Assembly (NCBI GenBank): GCA_036937835.1
Contig: CM072863.1
Location: 13,132,001 to 13,196,000 of the forward strand
Direction: 5' to 3'
Origin: Pampus argenteus
Lineage: Eukaryota; Chordata; Actinopteri; Scombriformes; Stromateidae
DNA: 64,000 nucleotides
Part shown: positions 1-14,500 of the stretch, piece by piece
Numbering within the stretch: the first letter of the stretch is position 1
How the letters are laid out: every line of letters begins with the position of its first letter
Notes under the pieces: model-generated
The model's database searches: none
What the model saw: the letters and a program-made list of their open reading frames with translations, nothing else
Told to the model about the DNA's origin: nothing
Position numbers and translations under genes: made by a program

Positions 1-2298
1 CTTATATGGAAAACTAAATGTAACAGTAGTAAAGTAGTAAACATTAAATCTGGCACTTGAAAATTTGGACACACTTTGACTTTCTCTGTTTTCCTTCTTT
101 AAAAAACATGCTAAGAGCTCCCTCTGGTGTCAGAGAGTTTTCAAAGAAACACTATCAGTGCATCTCTCACTGCTGATTGCCTTGACTCCTATTTATGTAA
201 TAAATAATTAATCATAATAAACTAATTATCCTGATTACTTACTTACCCCCGCCCCCTCTCTCATTTTAAATAAAAACTTCACAGACTGGAATATAAAATG
301 ACTTACTGGTTTAACCAACAAATATATCTAAGTGAACAGGGGTGAAAGTTAAAATCTTTAGGTTCTTGGCTGGATCTTTTTTTTTTTTTTAATCTCTGCA
401 ACATCTTCATTCATCCCCATTTTAATTCTTGTTCATGGGGCCAGATTTGCACTACCCCAAGCTATTTGGTGATCTAAGGCTATCAGGTTAAGATCTTAAA
501 ATGTGCCACTGACAGTCAAATATAATGTCGTCCAGTGCTTCATCTTGCAAGTATTTTAATTCACTCTTTTTCCCTCCTTTATGTCTTTCATATCTTCCCA
601 TCTGTGTGCTGATCAGTTCAATTAAAACGGCATATTTAAGGAAATATAAAGTAAGGAATGAAAAGAGATGGACAACCTGAAATATGAGCCACAGTAACAG
701 GCAGTGCAGATACAGTATGACATGAATTTTAGATGTAAACTAGCAGAGTGTCCAGTGGATGAATTAACAAAAGAAAGGGTGAGTCACACCAACAGAGAAG
801 CGTAGGCAAGTTCAATGGACTTAAACAGACTATTAGCTCAATATGAATTCAGATAGCAGTTATACAGTGCATGCAACAAGTACAAGTACAGATATGTATG
901 TATTGTAAGGTAAGGTATATGCTTTCCTTCTACTGTCCTTGTATTCTTAATGTAATTTAATAACCAAAAGAATAGTTTTATTTTTTATATTGCATAATAA
1001 AAGTCTCATGAACCTGTTTTTATGACTTGTCATATGACTACTCAACTTGTCAAAACTCACTTATATATTTCCTTTTTAAACTGATGACTGCTGTTTTGTA
1101 AAGTTTATTTTGTCGTTTTTTGATATTATTTCTGTTTTATAAAATATTTTAATTGATGTTTTATGTAAATATGATTCTTAGCTTTACTATTTATTAGTAC
1201 TGCTTTAAAGATCCATTTTATTTCACTGTCAAATTTTAGGGTTTTAGGACGGAGCTTGAACTTTTTTCCTCAAGACAATACAACCATGTAAAATGTAAGG
1301 TGTTGAAAATTATGCATTTATGTGAGAAAACACAGTGCTGAGAAATGTCCTGCTATATATTTACACTTACTTCAATCACTTATATCAATCAAATATACAT
1401 TGTGCAGTTTATGTACATCACCACAAGCTGTCACTGTGACATCACAGAAAAGACAGAAAAAAAAATAAATATATATATATATATATCACAAAAAAGCATG
1501 TCCCCCGTTTAAAGGGTCTTTAGTATTCACTGGAAAATAAGAGTCACATCTCAAGTGTTGCACTAATATTTACATGTATGTTTTGACAGATTTTTAAACA
1601 GATCAATTTATAGATTAGTGAAAGCAATCCACTAACTATTAGGTGTGTACAAAATTAATTGGGCTTTAAAAGAGTTTATAAATCCACCTCATCCTCATGC
1701 AGAGTTTATGGGTTAGGATTTATGAAACTAAACACATATCCAGTCCACATAACCATTGCTTTGTGCACTGTTCTACAGTATATAGAAGGTAATACGCTGT
1801 TTAAATCACTGTTATTTACAATTATTAGTTAAATTGTGCATTCTAGCATATTAGTTATATTTGCTGGTCTACATGACCGCTGTCTGTTTGTGAAGGCCTT
1901 TGAGCAAATTAAAATAAATATGTTGTTAAGTAGGCTTATGACAGTTTTTGACTATCAGCCTTATCCTTTAATTCCCTTATTAAAAAAAAAAAAAAAAAAA
2001 AAAAAAGGAACCAATTTTGCTCATGCTTGATGCATGCTTGATGCATGCAATTTTATCACTTTGGTGTTTTGCAAAATATACACGCATGCACGCACGCACA
2101 CACACACATTATAGAACAGAGTGTTCCAATCCACTTATATTTATATAGCAACCCTGTGAGTAAGATAATACACAGTCAAATGATCCACTTAGTTTACAAG
2201 TACCGGTAGTATGCAAAAACAGGAATAAAAGTTGGCCATTTCAGAACGGATGAACAGAATGTCCTCAGTGTGAAACATGTACATGCACAATGTCTGAC
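1..2298 (-). other. atg7 intron 16, partial
   Basis: This is AT-rich intron that continues beyond the window. It contains an (AT)n run at 1468-1485, a 25-A run (1982-2006), a short tandem of ATGCTTGATGC (2023-2044) and a CA/CG alternating run (2081-2107). The remaining two exons expected from human ATG7 were looked for and not found. Confidence 0.7.
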
Positions 2299-5200
2299 CT
2301 GATGCGGCACTAGACCCAGGGAGGTGGGAGGTTCATTCATTCTGTCATCACTGCTGCTGGCCACTGCATAGCCTCTGGATAAAATAAATGTGAGAGAAAA
2401 AGGGAAGTAAGACTCCCTGAACACACTGAAACATAGATTTTACTTGCAACAGAATTGCCCAACAATAACAAAGATATTAAGACTCACACTGTGTATGGGG
2501 ATGGAAATGCAGGTTACAGAGAAAGGAATAACCACATCTATAAAGTGACAAACAAGGACAGAGAGGGCAGCTGCAATAGAGGGAGATCTTAGTGTAAAGT
2601 AAGGAGTTACACAACAATAGTGGTAAGAGTGTATGCAGAAATTCTCTATACCGGCTGTCTTATCAGGCCCAGCAAGAAGCCACTTTAGCCACTGACTTTG
2701 ACTGGAACTGGCACACACAATTCAAGTGCTACAAACACATACACAATCCCCTTTTATTGAATTCTGATTTTCAATGACAAAAATAGCAGCACCTAGATAC
2801 ACCTGAAAATCAACTAATTATTTAGACAGGTTTTGGGGTCAGATAAACAGAAAATTTAAATGAAAGAGAAATAATTAAGATGTAAAAAATTATTAAATGC
2901 GATAAAATTACACCAGCACAGCTTAATGAGGAGGCTTCAATATGTCCATTTTGAAGAGTGTAAAAAAATATCTCCAAAAGTCAGCAGAGATGTTAAATTG
3001 GAGAGCCTTTAATAGAAATGCACCACTTTAATTACAGAAAAAGACTTTTTTATTTTTCTGTATATCCTTACACATTTGAGCTATTTGATACAAGATTTTC
3101 TTTCTTTCATTAGTTTCACACAGTCTTCAATTTCCAACCCTTATCTTTCTTCATTATTAGTTGCCAAACCAAGCAAAAACATATTATTTACCATTAGTTA
3201 AAATGATTAATGTGTGGCCAGCCCATACTATTATTACAACTATTACTATTCCTAACAGCTAGCTTACATTTACTTCACTTACCCTTCAGTGTGCTGCAGG
3301 ATGGACACCATCATCTCAACAGCCAAGGCTCCAGCAATCATGGCCAAACCTGGTCTGCTGACGGTGCACTGCTGATCCAACGTCCGATCCCTGGTTGACT
3401 GTTTATAACAAAAATCAACAATGGTATTAAGTAAACAACTGGATATATAAGGACAGCAGGGATACCAATATGTGGCTACATGTACTGATACCACTCCAGA
3501 GATTCAGGAGAGAAGAGATGAGAGGTTCAATTAACTTTACACCAATAAAATGTGTTTGGCAGGCAGAACTGTATCTATTTTATCTAACCTTGCTTCAATA
3601 AACAGACAATGCATTGAGGAAATAAAAGCTACTTTTATTATTCCGTCACTTACAACTTTCTATTCATCTATTACCAAACTCAGATTGCTATCTAACATTT
3701 AGTTAGAGCAGGCTGTGTCTCTAATTTACATGTTAATATTACAATAACGTGGGTTGGACAGTCAAGGCAGCACCGTTTCCAACAACTGGCTTTGCCCTTC
3801 AATAGCTGGTGAATGGCTTTCATAAATTACTCATATCAAAAGGTTATGAGGGAGGAAAGAGCCAAAAAAAGAAACAAAGAGAGTCAGTGGATCAAAAGAT
3901 GGACACAGGCAGAAATGTGGGTTTCTCACTGGTTGAAAGAACCCCCTGCTCTTTTTTTGCAGCATATCACAATGCTCATAAGAACATTAAAAAATGTGCA
4001 ATCAATAGATTTTTTTGACCAAATTAGCAGTGGAGCAATCTTTAGGCACGATATTGACATACGGTAGTATTACCATATAACATTTGGGTGGTAAACCTGT
4101 TAGCAAACAGTTGCTCCGCTTACACAGCCAGCATTTCTGGCTACCCGACAATTTTAAGACAAATATTCACCCTCTTTTTAACTCTGTTTTGCTATTGACC
4201 AACTCCTGAGGGAAATATGCGTCTCGAGCTGTTCCACGTTGTTCACCAGCTAGTCATTGACTTTTTTCTGCCTGCATTGAGTGCTGGCAGAGCTTATTTG
4301 AATAAAATAACCAATTGCTGTAAATGCTAAAGTTAATGAGAGCCGAGTTTGTGTGCAAGAAAACCAAAACAATCACTCAAATTAGACCAAAATGCTCTGG
4401 AGTGTTAAGAGGAACCTCAGAGCAGGGTGATAATACTCCACAGGTTCCTCACTCACTACAAGCAACTCTTTTCACATTACACTTGTTATTATTTGATCCA
4501 CTGTTAAAAAGAAAGTGAAAGAGTGACTGAGTTGAGTGCATCTATATGCCTGTATGCATGTTATCCGTGTGTTTTTCTTACATCTCCTGGTGCCACAACG
4601 TCATTGCAGAAGTAGCACCCCAGCTTGTGCCCTGGGATGTTGGAGAACAGAGAGGATCCTGGGACAGAGGGTCCAGAACTGGCAGGTGTGGAGGATGAAG
4701 AGGAAGCAGAGGAACAGGAAGAGGAGTCTGCTCCTGCAGAAACATTCTGACTGACGGAGGGTTTCTTTAGGCCGTGGCGCATCACCACAAATGTGTCAAA
4801 GCCAAGAGCAGCATTCACCACCAGCTAGTGAGTGAGAGACAATGATAAACTTGCCTTAGCATTAAAGAAAAGGTTGCTCTGGCAAATGACAGTAATGAAC
4901 AATTTTTGCAGTGCAGTCGGGGGAATGTTTTTTCCAATTTCTCCTAAACACACTCAACATCAAATTAAATGAACTAAATGTCTTACACAAACAATAAAAG
5001 GTACTATATGTTGAATCATTTAAAAAAGCAATGGCGTAAAACTTTAAAAGGCTCTTTAAAATGTTGAAAGCATCTAAATGTTTAGAGAAGCAATGGAAAT
5101 AAATTGCAATAACGGGAATGTCTAAAAGAGCCACTCGGCACAAATGGCCAAATAACCTCTTAAGAAGAAAACCTAACCAGACCCAAAAAACATTAAGCGC

Positions 5201-8200
5201 ATAAAGCAAAACTGAGTAGGATCAGTGATATCACTACTGGCATTACTTCCTGACAGTGTTAATCTCACGTTGCCCGGCAACTAATAGAATTCCAAGCGGT
5301 AAACGGAAAATTTTGACAATGTAATCTAATGAAAATGAAAGTCTAGGGCAGCACTCAAAATTGACTTCTGTGTGTATCAGCAATCTTACAATCAGTAGAA
5401 GTTAACTATAGACGTCTACAACTGGCATGACAGGTATGACCCAGCAGGGGGAGCCACAATCACATATTGTAGGTTACTCAAATATAAAGCAATTTTTAGA
5501 AGCAAAAAATGAGAAGATAAACAACAACAAAAATATATATATAATATAATAAATATACAAATTTTAAAAAAGACACAAATTATGTTCACTTCATTAGAAA
5601 CTCAAATCTCCTCATTCAACCCACTGGGAATGAGAGTACCAAGGGAGCGTATCCAATACGCTTCCCTCTGAAGAAGGATTCTGTCCCTGTTGCCATCTCT
5701 TCATGGCATATTTACTGTTTTGCTTGCTATTTTAATAGTCTAGCTACCGATGATCACATTATCACATGGTTACAAATGGAACACTCAAAGATCCTGGATT
5801 TTAACTCTTGCTTTGTTTTCCCAACATTCCTGGTGTAGTTGTTCTGCTCTTTGTACGCATTATTCGTTCATACCTTCCTCTTGCTGGCAGCAATCACTGT
5901 AGGGAGCCAGCGGCTCTCCCTCGTATCCATTAGCAAGAAGACCACATCATGCTCTGAGATAAGCTTCTCCAGCTGCTCGACATCCTTCTGGGCCTGGGAA
6001 AGAGTGGCTTCAGAGAAATTCACTGGGTGGCCGGGCATGGGGATGCTCATATTGTAACCCTCTGCATTCTGCAAGAGGAAGGAAAAGAAAGGAGGAGTGG
6101 AGAAAAGAGAGACACACACACAGAAGGAGAGAGATGTAAAGTTAAAGCTGGAAAATATTTTAAAATGGAGATGAAACGTCTGAGTATTCCTCTTTAATAA
6201 AAAAATAAACCCTACGCTAAGCTTTTATTTTCCTTGTCTCTAGATGGCTCAGATCAGCATCTCTACATCCACACTGCTGCTGTTATTACTTTTCTTGCAG
6301 ATGCAACATGGGTCCACAAAAACTCCCCTCCAAAGCATTTAGAGGAAAAATATTTTAAATATTATATACAATTAACTTGACACTGGATTTTACAGCTACT
6401 CAATGTAAAATACAATTTAATGTGTATCATCCTTATATATTTCCTTGACAGGAAAATCTTCTAGGCTCCTGAACATCTCCAGGATATGAAAACAACAAAC
6501 CTCTTTCCATCCAGGTCTACAGCAGCTTTACATGCTTGTTACCATAGCAAGATGCTGAAAACTTAACAGAATTTCAGCCAAATATGTCTTTTCAGTTGCT
6601 GCTGTTTCGTCTAAACAGTCTGGACAAATAAGTAAGAGCCTACTAAATGTGGTCACACAAACCAAATACTCTCTCTGTGGAATGTGTGCTCGTATCATCT
6701 CCACAACTGAGACCAGTGAGTATCGATTTATAAGTCAATAATAGAGTAAGAAAAGGAAATCTTTGAATTTCTACTTCCAATACCACAAAACTCTTTAATA
6801 GCTTAATATATTTTATCTATTTTCAAAAATTGCATTACTGTGACCATCTTCAATGATTGCAAATGGAAATGTCAAGAGTAATTTCATAGTCAAGATGAGG
6901 ACAGAAAAGGGCAGACATGAGGTGTGAGATCTTAACAAGAAGAAATGCCGCTTTTACTGAATCACTGGATCCTCTGCCTGCGCTCTCCACATTTCAAGAG
7001 TGGGAGCTGTTAACTAAGTCTTGAATTTACATTTCACTTTGACGTAAGTGTTGCTAAGCATTCAAGGAGTGATTTCAGGCTGCACAGATGGTAATCATAT
7101 ACTGATTGCCACAGTAAACATCCTCATTCTGGAGCCAAGACGGCAAAAAGTCATTAAGATCTCGAAAATGCACAATCTCTTTACGGGGAAAAGGGATCAA
7201 CGTCATTTCAGGATAATCTGACAATACCACTGTTACTATCTTCAGACAGCTCTGACCTGACTGTTGACAAAACTGGACAAAATTTAAAAGAAGTCAGTGC
7301 CAATACTACAAAACTTGTCTTCTAAATGTCACTTGACAATATTTGTCCACAGACAAAATATGAAATCCGCTTCTGACATTTTCAACACTGTGACCTTGTT
7401 TGACCCGGGTCCTCTGTGTGGAATTAACACATTCCTAGAATCGCTGGTCACTGGGTTCATATTTCTATTCATCTTTCAAACTGACACCTGATACCCCTGT
7501 GTTTGTAAAAACAAGCAGGGAAGGTTAAAAAAAAAAGCAGGCACACACTTACACTGATCAAAATAGGAGGACAGGTAAGGATGCAGCTGTTATAGGGGGT
7601 AGACAAACAAAGATGTCTAGAGAGACACCACACATCATGACAGCACAGGGCCACCGATCAACAGGAATAAAGACAGAAATATGACTGTTATGTGTGTGCG
7701 TTTGTGCATTTGAAAGAGACATCACATGTTTTCTGTGACACTGTGATTGTGGCCCATTGTATCTTGTTTCAGAAACAACCCCTCACCGATTCCTGTGTGC
7801 AAGATCTGTATGGTCAACCATTTTAAAATGAGCCTTCAATCTCACAGAGTTCAAGAGAAATTACATCACATCTTGCCAGTCAGACAGTGAGTGAGTCAGA
7901 CTGTAAGATGTAACCGATGATGAGACAAGAGGAGACATCTCATTACTTTCCAGATACAAGACGAATGAAACGTATGTTAAAATTAAATCTGAACACACAA
8001 TGTCCACGATTCTGAAGATTAAAAAAAAAACAAAAAAAAAACTGAGCCTTATTTTGCACAGTTAGCCACTTTTATCCAAAATACTAGAACCAGGCAAATA
8101 TAGGTTTATTGCACCTGTATTGTATATCATCCAAATAGTAGCTAGAAAATGCAGTTAAACTTTTTGGAAGGTGTGTGTCAATACATCTGGCATAAAAGTA

Positions 8201-8501
8201 ACACCGCCTTTCAGGAAACAAAACATCATACCAACAGTAAAATATGGTGGCAGTGTGATGGTCTTTTTCATACCACTGTATATCTCTCCCATTAGTGTTT
8301 TGGGCCAGCCAGAGCAGTGCTGCCCAGCCACCCATCTGCCATTTATTCCAAGATAAATCTGACAGTCCACAAGGATATTTTGGTTACACAAACTTATGTT
8401 TTTTTTTTTTTATGACTTCCCTCATTTGTTTTCTTTTCTTCTTGTGAAATACTGGGTACATACCTAAAAATCGTTCAAAATAAACAATCTGAGAAGGCAA
8501 A

Positions 8502-8532
<31 letters not shown>

Positions 8533-11500
8533 AAACACTTCTTGTCAAATTTGTTCATAACACAAGGGAAATGAGGAATCACAGGTAGTGAATGTTTCAT
8601 TTTAAGGGTTGCAGGTAGAAATGATTAGAAATCACTGAAGTAGTGAACTGCAAACAGAAAGAATATAACAACATATAACTGGGAAACAACTTATTTGTTT
8701 TAGTTATTCTGTTTTAACATTTTATTTTATTTTTTTTTAACTCTGATGCCATCTAAACCCCAGTGATAGAGGGCAGCCAAGAGAAAATTGAATCAACCTG
8801 TAATGAACACTGAGTGTCTTTTTTTTAGTTGCAAAATAATTTCCCCAGAGAACCCACTCATTAATTAGACAAGTAATGAAACCACTAGCATTAATATGCA
8901 AGTAACACGACTTCATTTCCTACATTTTTTGGCCATCACATCTAAGACACGACCAATCAAACAGGAATATGAATATAATCCTAGCATGAACAAAATCCAT
9001 AATAATATAATTCTTTGTTAAATATAATCTTAGAGACTAGGCAAGGACTTGATTATCCCATACAACAATAAGAGATAAAGATACTCACCACACCAGGAAA
9101 TATTTTGGTGAGTCGGTCAACGGCTGCCATGGCTTTGGACTTCCCTCCTCCAAGACAATCTTCAAATTCATAGAGAGGCTGTCGAACTGGATTGGAGTAT
9201 GAGATCTTTGAATTGTCTACAAATGTGATGTGTCTCACACCCCATCCCTGGAAGCGAAGAAGAATATTTATTTATTTAACCACTATTTGTTGGCATGAAT
9301 ATTGCACTAAGCAGCATTTTGTAATCAGTTTCCATGAGTGTGTGCGCAATTCCACTTTAACATCATCTTTTACATCAGTATGCAGGTGATTAAAAACTCA
9401 AGTTATTCTGTTTTTTCACAAAAATCTGTCTCTGTTTACACAAAGTCCAGCCATAATACCAAATACATTTTACCAAGCTATTTTGCAGATGGTGATCTGT
9501 TTTTATTTCTACTTTTAGTTCTCTGTTAGACGTCTATGTTTAAAGTAGATGAAACTAGATCTGTACATTTTATTTTATTTCAAGACACTTTGCCGGTTCA
9601 GTTCTACAGAGTCTGGGGGAAATCTGTCCATATTTTTGTCATTCCACTCTTACCATAAGAGTCCTGGCTACATTGCAGCCCAGTGTCCCAGCTCCCAACA
9701 GAAGACACTTGGTGTTGACCACCTTGTCCAGGTCCAGGGAAGGAACGAGTCTCCATCGCATTAGCTTCAGGTTCAGGTCCACTGATGACTCTGCAAGCCT
9801 GGATTCACACAGTTTACACAATTACCTACAATATTCCTAACATCAGGTTCCTCCACATTTTCCTTTTCGAATTTCCATACTTTTCCAGACTCAGATTTCC
9901 AGACTTCCCTGTAGATTTGTTCCACTGTCAAACATCTCTGCCCAAAGAGGAAGTAAAATAGCTGAGGCTACCTATATTCACAATTTATTCCATTAACATA
10001 CTGAATAATTAATATTGTATTATTGTTCCCCCATATGTTTTAATCTATTCTATAAATAATGAAAGTTTATTTAGAGTTGTTTATTCACTGTGTCCATGAA
10101 AAAGCAGGTATACAGGTATGTTTTTTTTGCAGAAAATATACTTTTGTGATGACTAATAGCAATAGGCAATACCCTAGAAACACAAATATTTTTCCATATA
10201 CTCTTTTCTTTTTGCCACACTTATCCAGACCAGGAAATTATCAAAATCAAATTCCATACTTTCCTATACTGTGTACGGACCGTGGTTAGCTATTGGCCAG
10301 CAAAGCCCAGCCACAGTATTACACCTAAAGGTATTTGTTTTGTGTGTGTTACCTTTTAGGGTCCATGCATTCACTGAGGTTGACCATCCTGGGTCCCATG
10401 GCCCCCTTGGGGTTCTTCTCCCAACCTACACTCTTAGGACAAGCTGTGAAAAGAAACACAGTAATAGTAACATAAGAGAAGCTGTTTTCAGACAAACAAT
10501 GAAACCATTAAACAAGTGCCTCACTTACCACTAGAAACAATTATTTTAATTTATAGGGTTTCAAATATCTCTCTCTAAGATTTTTGTTTCCACCCCAATA
10601 CAATAAATTTCACTTACAGCATTAACAAAATGCCATTTAGACAATTATACTTCCAGACAAAAAGTCCATGTAAAACAACAACAAGGTAAAGGTAAGATAA
10701 AGTAATGATTTTTTGCTTTTATTTGAAGTAATTATGCTGTATGTCACATGCACAGACTCAACCAAACATGAACACACACATATAATCCTGATTTTACTCA
10801 AGTTTGTATTTTCTTTGAACTTATTTCAGATTTTATTTCTTTTAAATGCTCTTGTTTTATCTCACACTGAATTGGTGTTTTTTGTTTTTTTTAAAAATGA
10901 TTTTATGATTTGCTTGTTTTTATTTTGCTGCCGTTGTGAAGCACTTTTCTAACATGGGTTCTGAAAAGTATTCTATAAATAAAGATAATTTTTATTACTA
11001 TTTTCAGGAATGGCGATTACCTGAATTGAGGGGAAGTTCAGGTAGTTTGACCTGAAAGACGACACTGTGCTGAATGGAGCGACTTCCCTGCAGAGTTCTG
11101 TCCCTGAAACACAGAATCTCCACTGTGCCCAGTTTAGAGCCCCTGAAACAAACAAACAAACAAACAAACAAACAAATAAACAAATAAACACACACACATA
11201 CAAGATGCAAACATCAAACATTAAGAACCCAAGACCTACCATGCACAGATTACAGATCTAACATTATAATAAATGTTTTTTTTTACCATGAATAAAAAGA
11301 GAGAAACAACACACATAGATGACTCACTATAACATGATCAACACAGATTCAATACATTTCCCCTAATATGGTGCTGAATGGCCACATTCAGATTACACAA
11401 TCAAATTCTAGTGAAATAACTGAATAAGTGAGACATTATAATTCTATTTCCATCCATCTAAACCAGTATCAACAGTTTATGTAGAACCCTGAGAGACAGT

Positions 11501-14500
11501 GCAGTCAAGCATAAGATTAATGAGGTTTGTATTGGATAAAAACTCTCTGAGGACATTTGCTGCTAATAAACCACTGGTATCACAGGAATGTATTGCTAAC
11601 ATGACCTCAATGGGTGTTCCTTGTTCAAAACAATAATTATGCAAAAGAAAAAGTGCAACAACAATATTTTTGAAATAACAAGAAGCGCCAAGAAAAACAA
11701 AGCTTTTGAGGGAAAAGTGCGACAAAAAAAAAAGAATGTTGAACTGAATCCAGAAGTGTAAACAGTACAGCACTTCCAACCTTAATGTTTCAACTAATAC
11801 ATGTACAGTAGAGACTTAACACTTGCTGGAGATTAGTCCGTCATAGTCATAATCATGTTTTGTTGTTTCTTGTCAAAATCTTGACAAGAAATACTTGTGT
11901 AGTAAATCATTTCTACTTTCTGGTTCATTACTGTACAATAACATAATTTTGTCTATGATGGCTCAAAGGACAGCAATCTCCTTCCCAGAGTTCATACAAA
12001 ATCAGGTGATAGCATATTATCAGAATAAATATAAGGCACTGCAGGATGTTTTGGAAAATTGTCAGCTGCATGATATGCAGTAAACGGGCTAAAACATTCA
12101 AAAACACGGGCAAACACGGTCCTCTGAGGCAATACACATTTGCTGAAATCTGTTTTTTTTGTTTGTGTATTTTAGGGAAACATCTCCTAATCTGGTTTCC
12201 TGGTTTGCGACAACAAACTACCGTAGCTAAAATGATAATATGGGATGTGGAAGGCAAGAAACTTAAAACCAAAAATAAAATAGTACCCAAATTTGTTACA
12301 AACAGAAAACGGCTATTTTAAGGATTAAGTTCCGACACCTATGATTAACTGTATGGCATTTTTAATGGATCGTTAACTGTTCCAGTTAACAGTAAAAGAA
12401 AGTTACAGTATGAGCAATATACTGTATAAAATATTGTAAATCAACCATTAACCGGCCGGTAGGGGCCGCAAGCGATCAGCAACTGTTAAAAGAGATCCCG
12501 GATGCTCGATCACAATACATTTATACTATTCCATGCATCTTAAAGAAAACTGAGATTATGCATGGCCCCAGACACACCTGGTGGAGATTTGCACTCTTGT
12601 TTATTTTAAGGGTACAAATTTCCTGCAATTCCACCAACTTTGAAGTTGATGTTTTTATCAGTAACAACACCAATGTTTGTGACATGCTCCCTACACTTCA
12701 GAGAGAGGAAATTAGTTAAACAGAGATTTCCTGTGTCCTGATTTCGTTTCACTTTGTGGCTTTGTGCCAGTTGAAAAACAGTCACAAGGTTTACAAATAA
12801 TGTTTTGAAATGCACAGTAGGGACAAACAGCATATACTCAAGAGAACTTCCCCGTATTTCTACAACACACACACACACACACACTTACCATCGGTAAGAT
12901 AAGAGGACCAGTAGATTTCTAAAAGGCCAGCCCGGATGTTGAGACAGAGTGCACGGATCATAGACACCCACCGTAACCTAGAAAAACCAAACAAGGTGTG
13001 TTTACATTACCCAAGTGTGCTTTCATGTGTGTGTAATACAGTTGAATTTATTATCACTAATGGTACCGTATTTACAGAAGAATCTAACTTGAATCCATGG
13101 AAGTAAACGCCTATAACCAACTAAAAATAGGTATAACTGAATCTTTCCAATCATTTTTGATTAATAAAAAAATAGTATATAGTTTGGAGACTTATTAGCT
13201 TTTATTAGACTGTTTTATTATACAGATATACTTGCAAATATATATATGTATCAGTTGCTTTGAAAGATTAAAAAATAGTCACCTATGTACATACAGTGGT
13301 GTGATAACACGTTTCCCCCGTGAACCTAACAACTGTTTGGGCCCTTAGCAGCAACAACGGCAATCTGTTTGCGATAACTTGCAATGAGTCTTTTCAACTT
13401 TTGTCTCGTCAGTCCACAGAATATTTTCCCAAAGGTCTCGGGGATCATCAAAATGTTTTCTGGCAAAAGTGAGTAGTGGTTTTCATCTTGGAACTCATGC
13501 AGGCCATTTTTGCCCCATTGCTTTCTTATGGTGGAGTCATGAACACTATATATATATAGTGTAGTATATATACACATTTAAGTTGTACCTTTTTAGTATC
13601 AGTGAAGAATGTTTCCCAGTCCTCCAATGGAGCCATCTGAACAGAGTCATCTGTGTACTTCATTAGGAAGTAAGGAACTGCAGTGGTCCCTCTTTTGATA
13701 CACAGGTCATCATAGACCTCCTGCAAGGCTGCAATCTGAGACCGAAATAATTAGAAGTCAGAAATAATTAATAAATGTTCTGCTCTGTCTATTGGTACAG
13801 AGCGTATATATGGAGGACAGCGCTAATAATAACTTAATACTTCTGAGAACACCTGAGGTTTACTGAAGCCTAATGAAATATTTTACAATCAATAGCAGGA
13901 TGTTATGTCACTTATGACAAAGACAACTCATGCAGTAAGGAACATTTTCAGAAACATATGCACATTATTTTATGCTTGTTTTACTGTAGCACTTTGAGAT
14001 TTGTTGGATAAATGTAAGGTGCATTATTGATAAAAATGTATTATTATTATTCACATGATAATATTCTTATGATCTTTTCTACCCACAGAATGTGTCTCAT
14101 GCACAGTGTATATTCTACAAGGTACATAAACTATGCCATCGTGCTGTTGAAAGAGCATACTAAATACAACAAAGAGTTTGTGTATTTATTTTTTTTAATA
14201 CTAATCCAAGCTTAACAGATTTTCACATTTTGTTGTGACAAAATGTCATAAAAAAATACAGTGGCACCTTTATACTCTCTAGTTGTGTTTATATTCACCC
14301 ATTGCAAACTATTCTAACTCAAACTTTCCAAATTATACAAATTTCCAGCAAACCAACCTGTTTTGCTGAGAAAACCTGTTCTAGGACAGAAGGCTGTTGG
14401 ACAATCTTTATTCCCTCTGAAAAGCAGAGTGCAGGGAAGCAGAACCAGTAGTAGAAATGGTATTTCTTTAAGTCCTGAGGAAATAATGAAAGAAAGAAAT

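Larger units (their letters stand above)
11143..12888 (-). other. atg7 intron 8
   Basis: This is 1.75 kb of intron. It contains a (CA)n tract at the donor and a (GTTT)n tract at the acceptor. A local GC-rich patch (12430-12500) lies near the inverted repeat GTTAACTG/CAGTTAAC (12372-12390), which may be the remains of a transposon. No exon is recognised. Confidence 0.65.
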
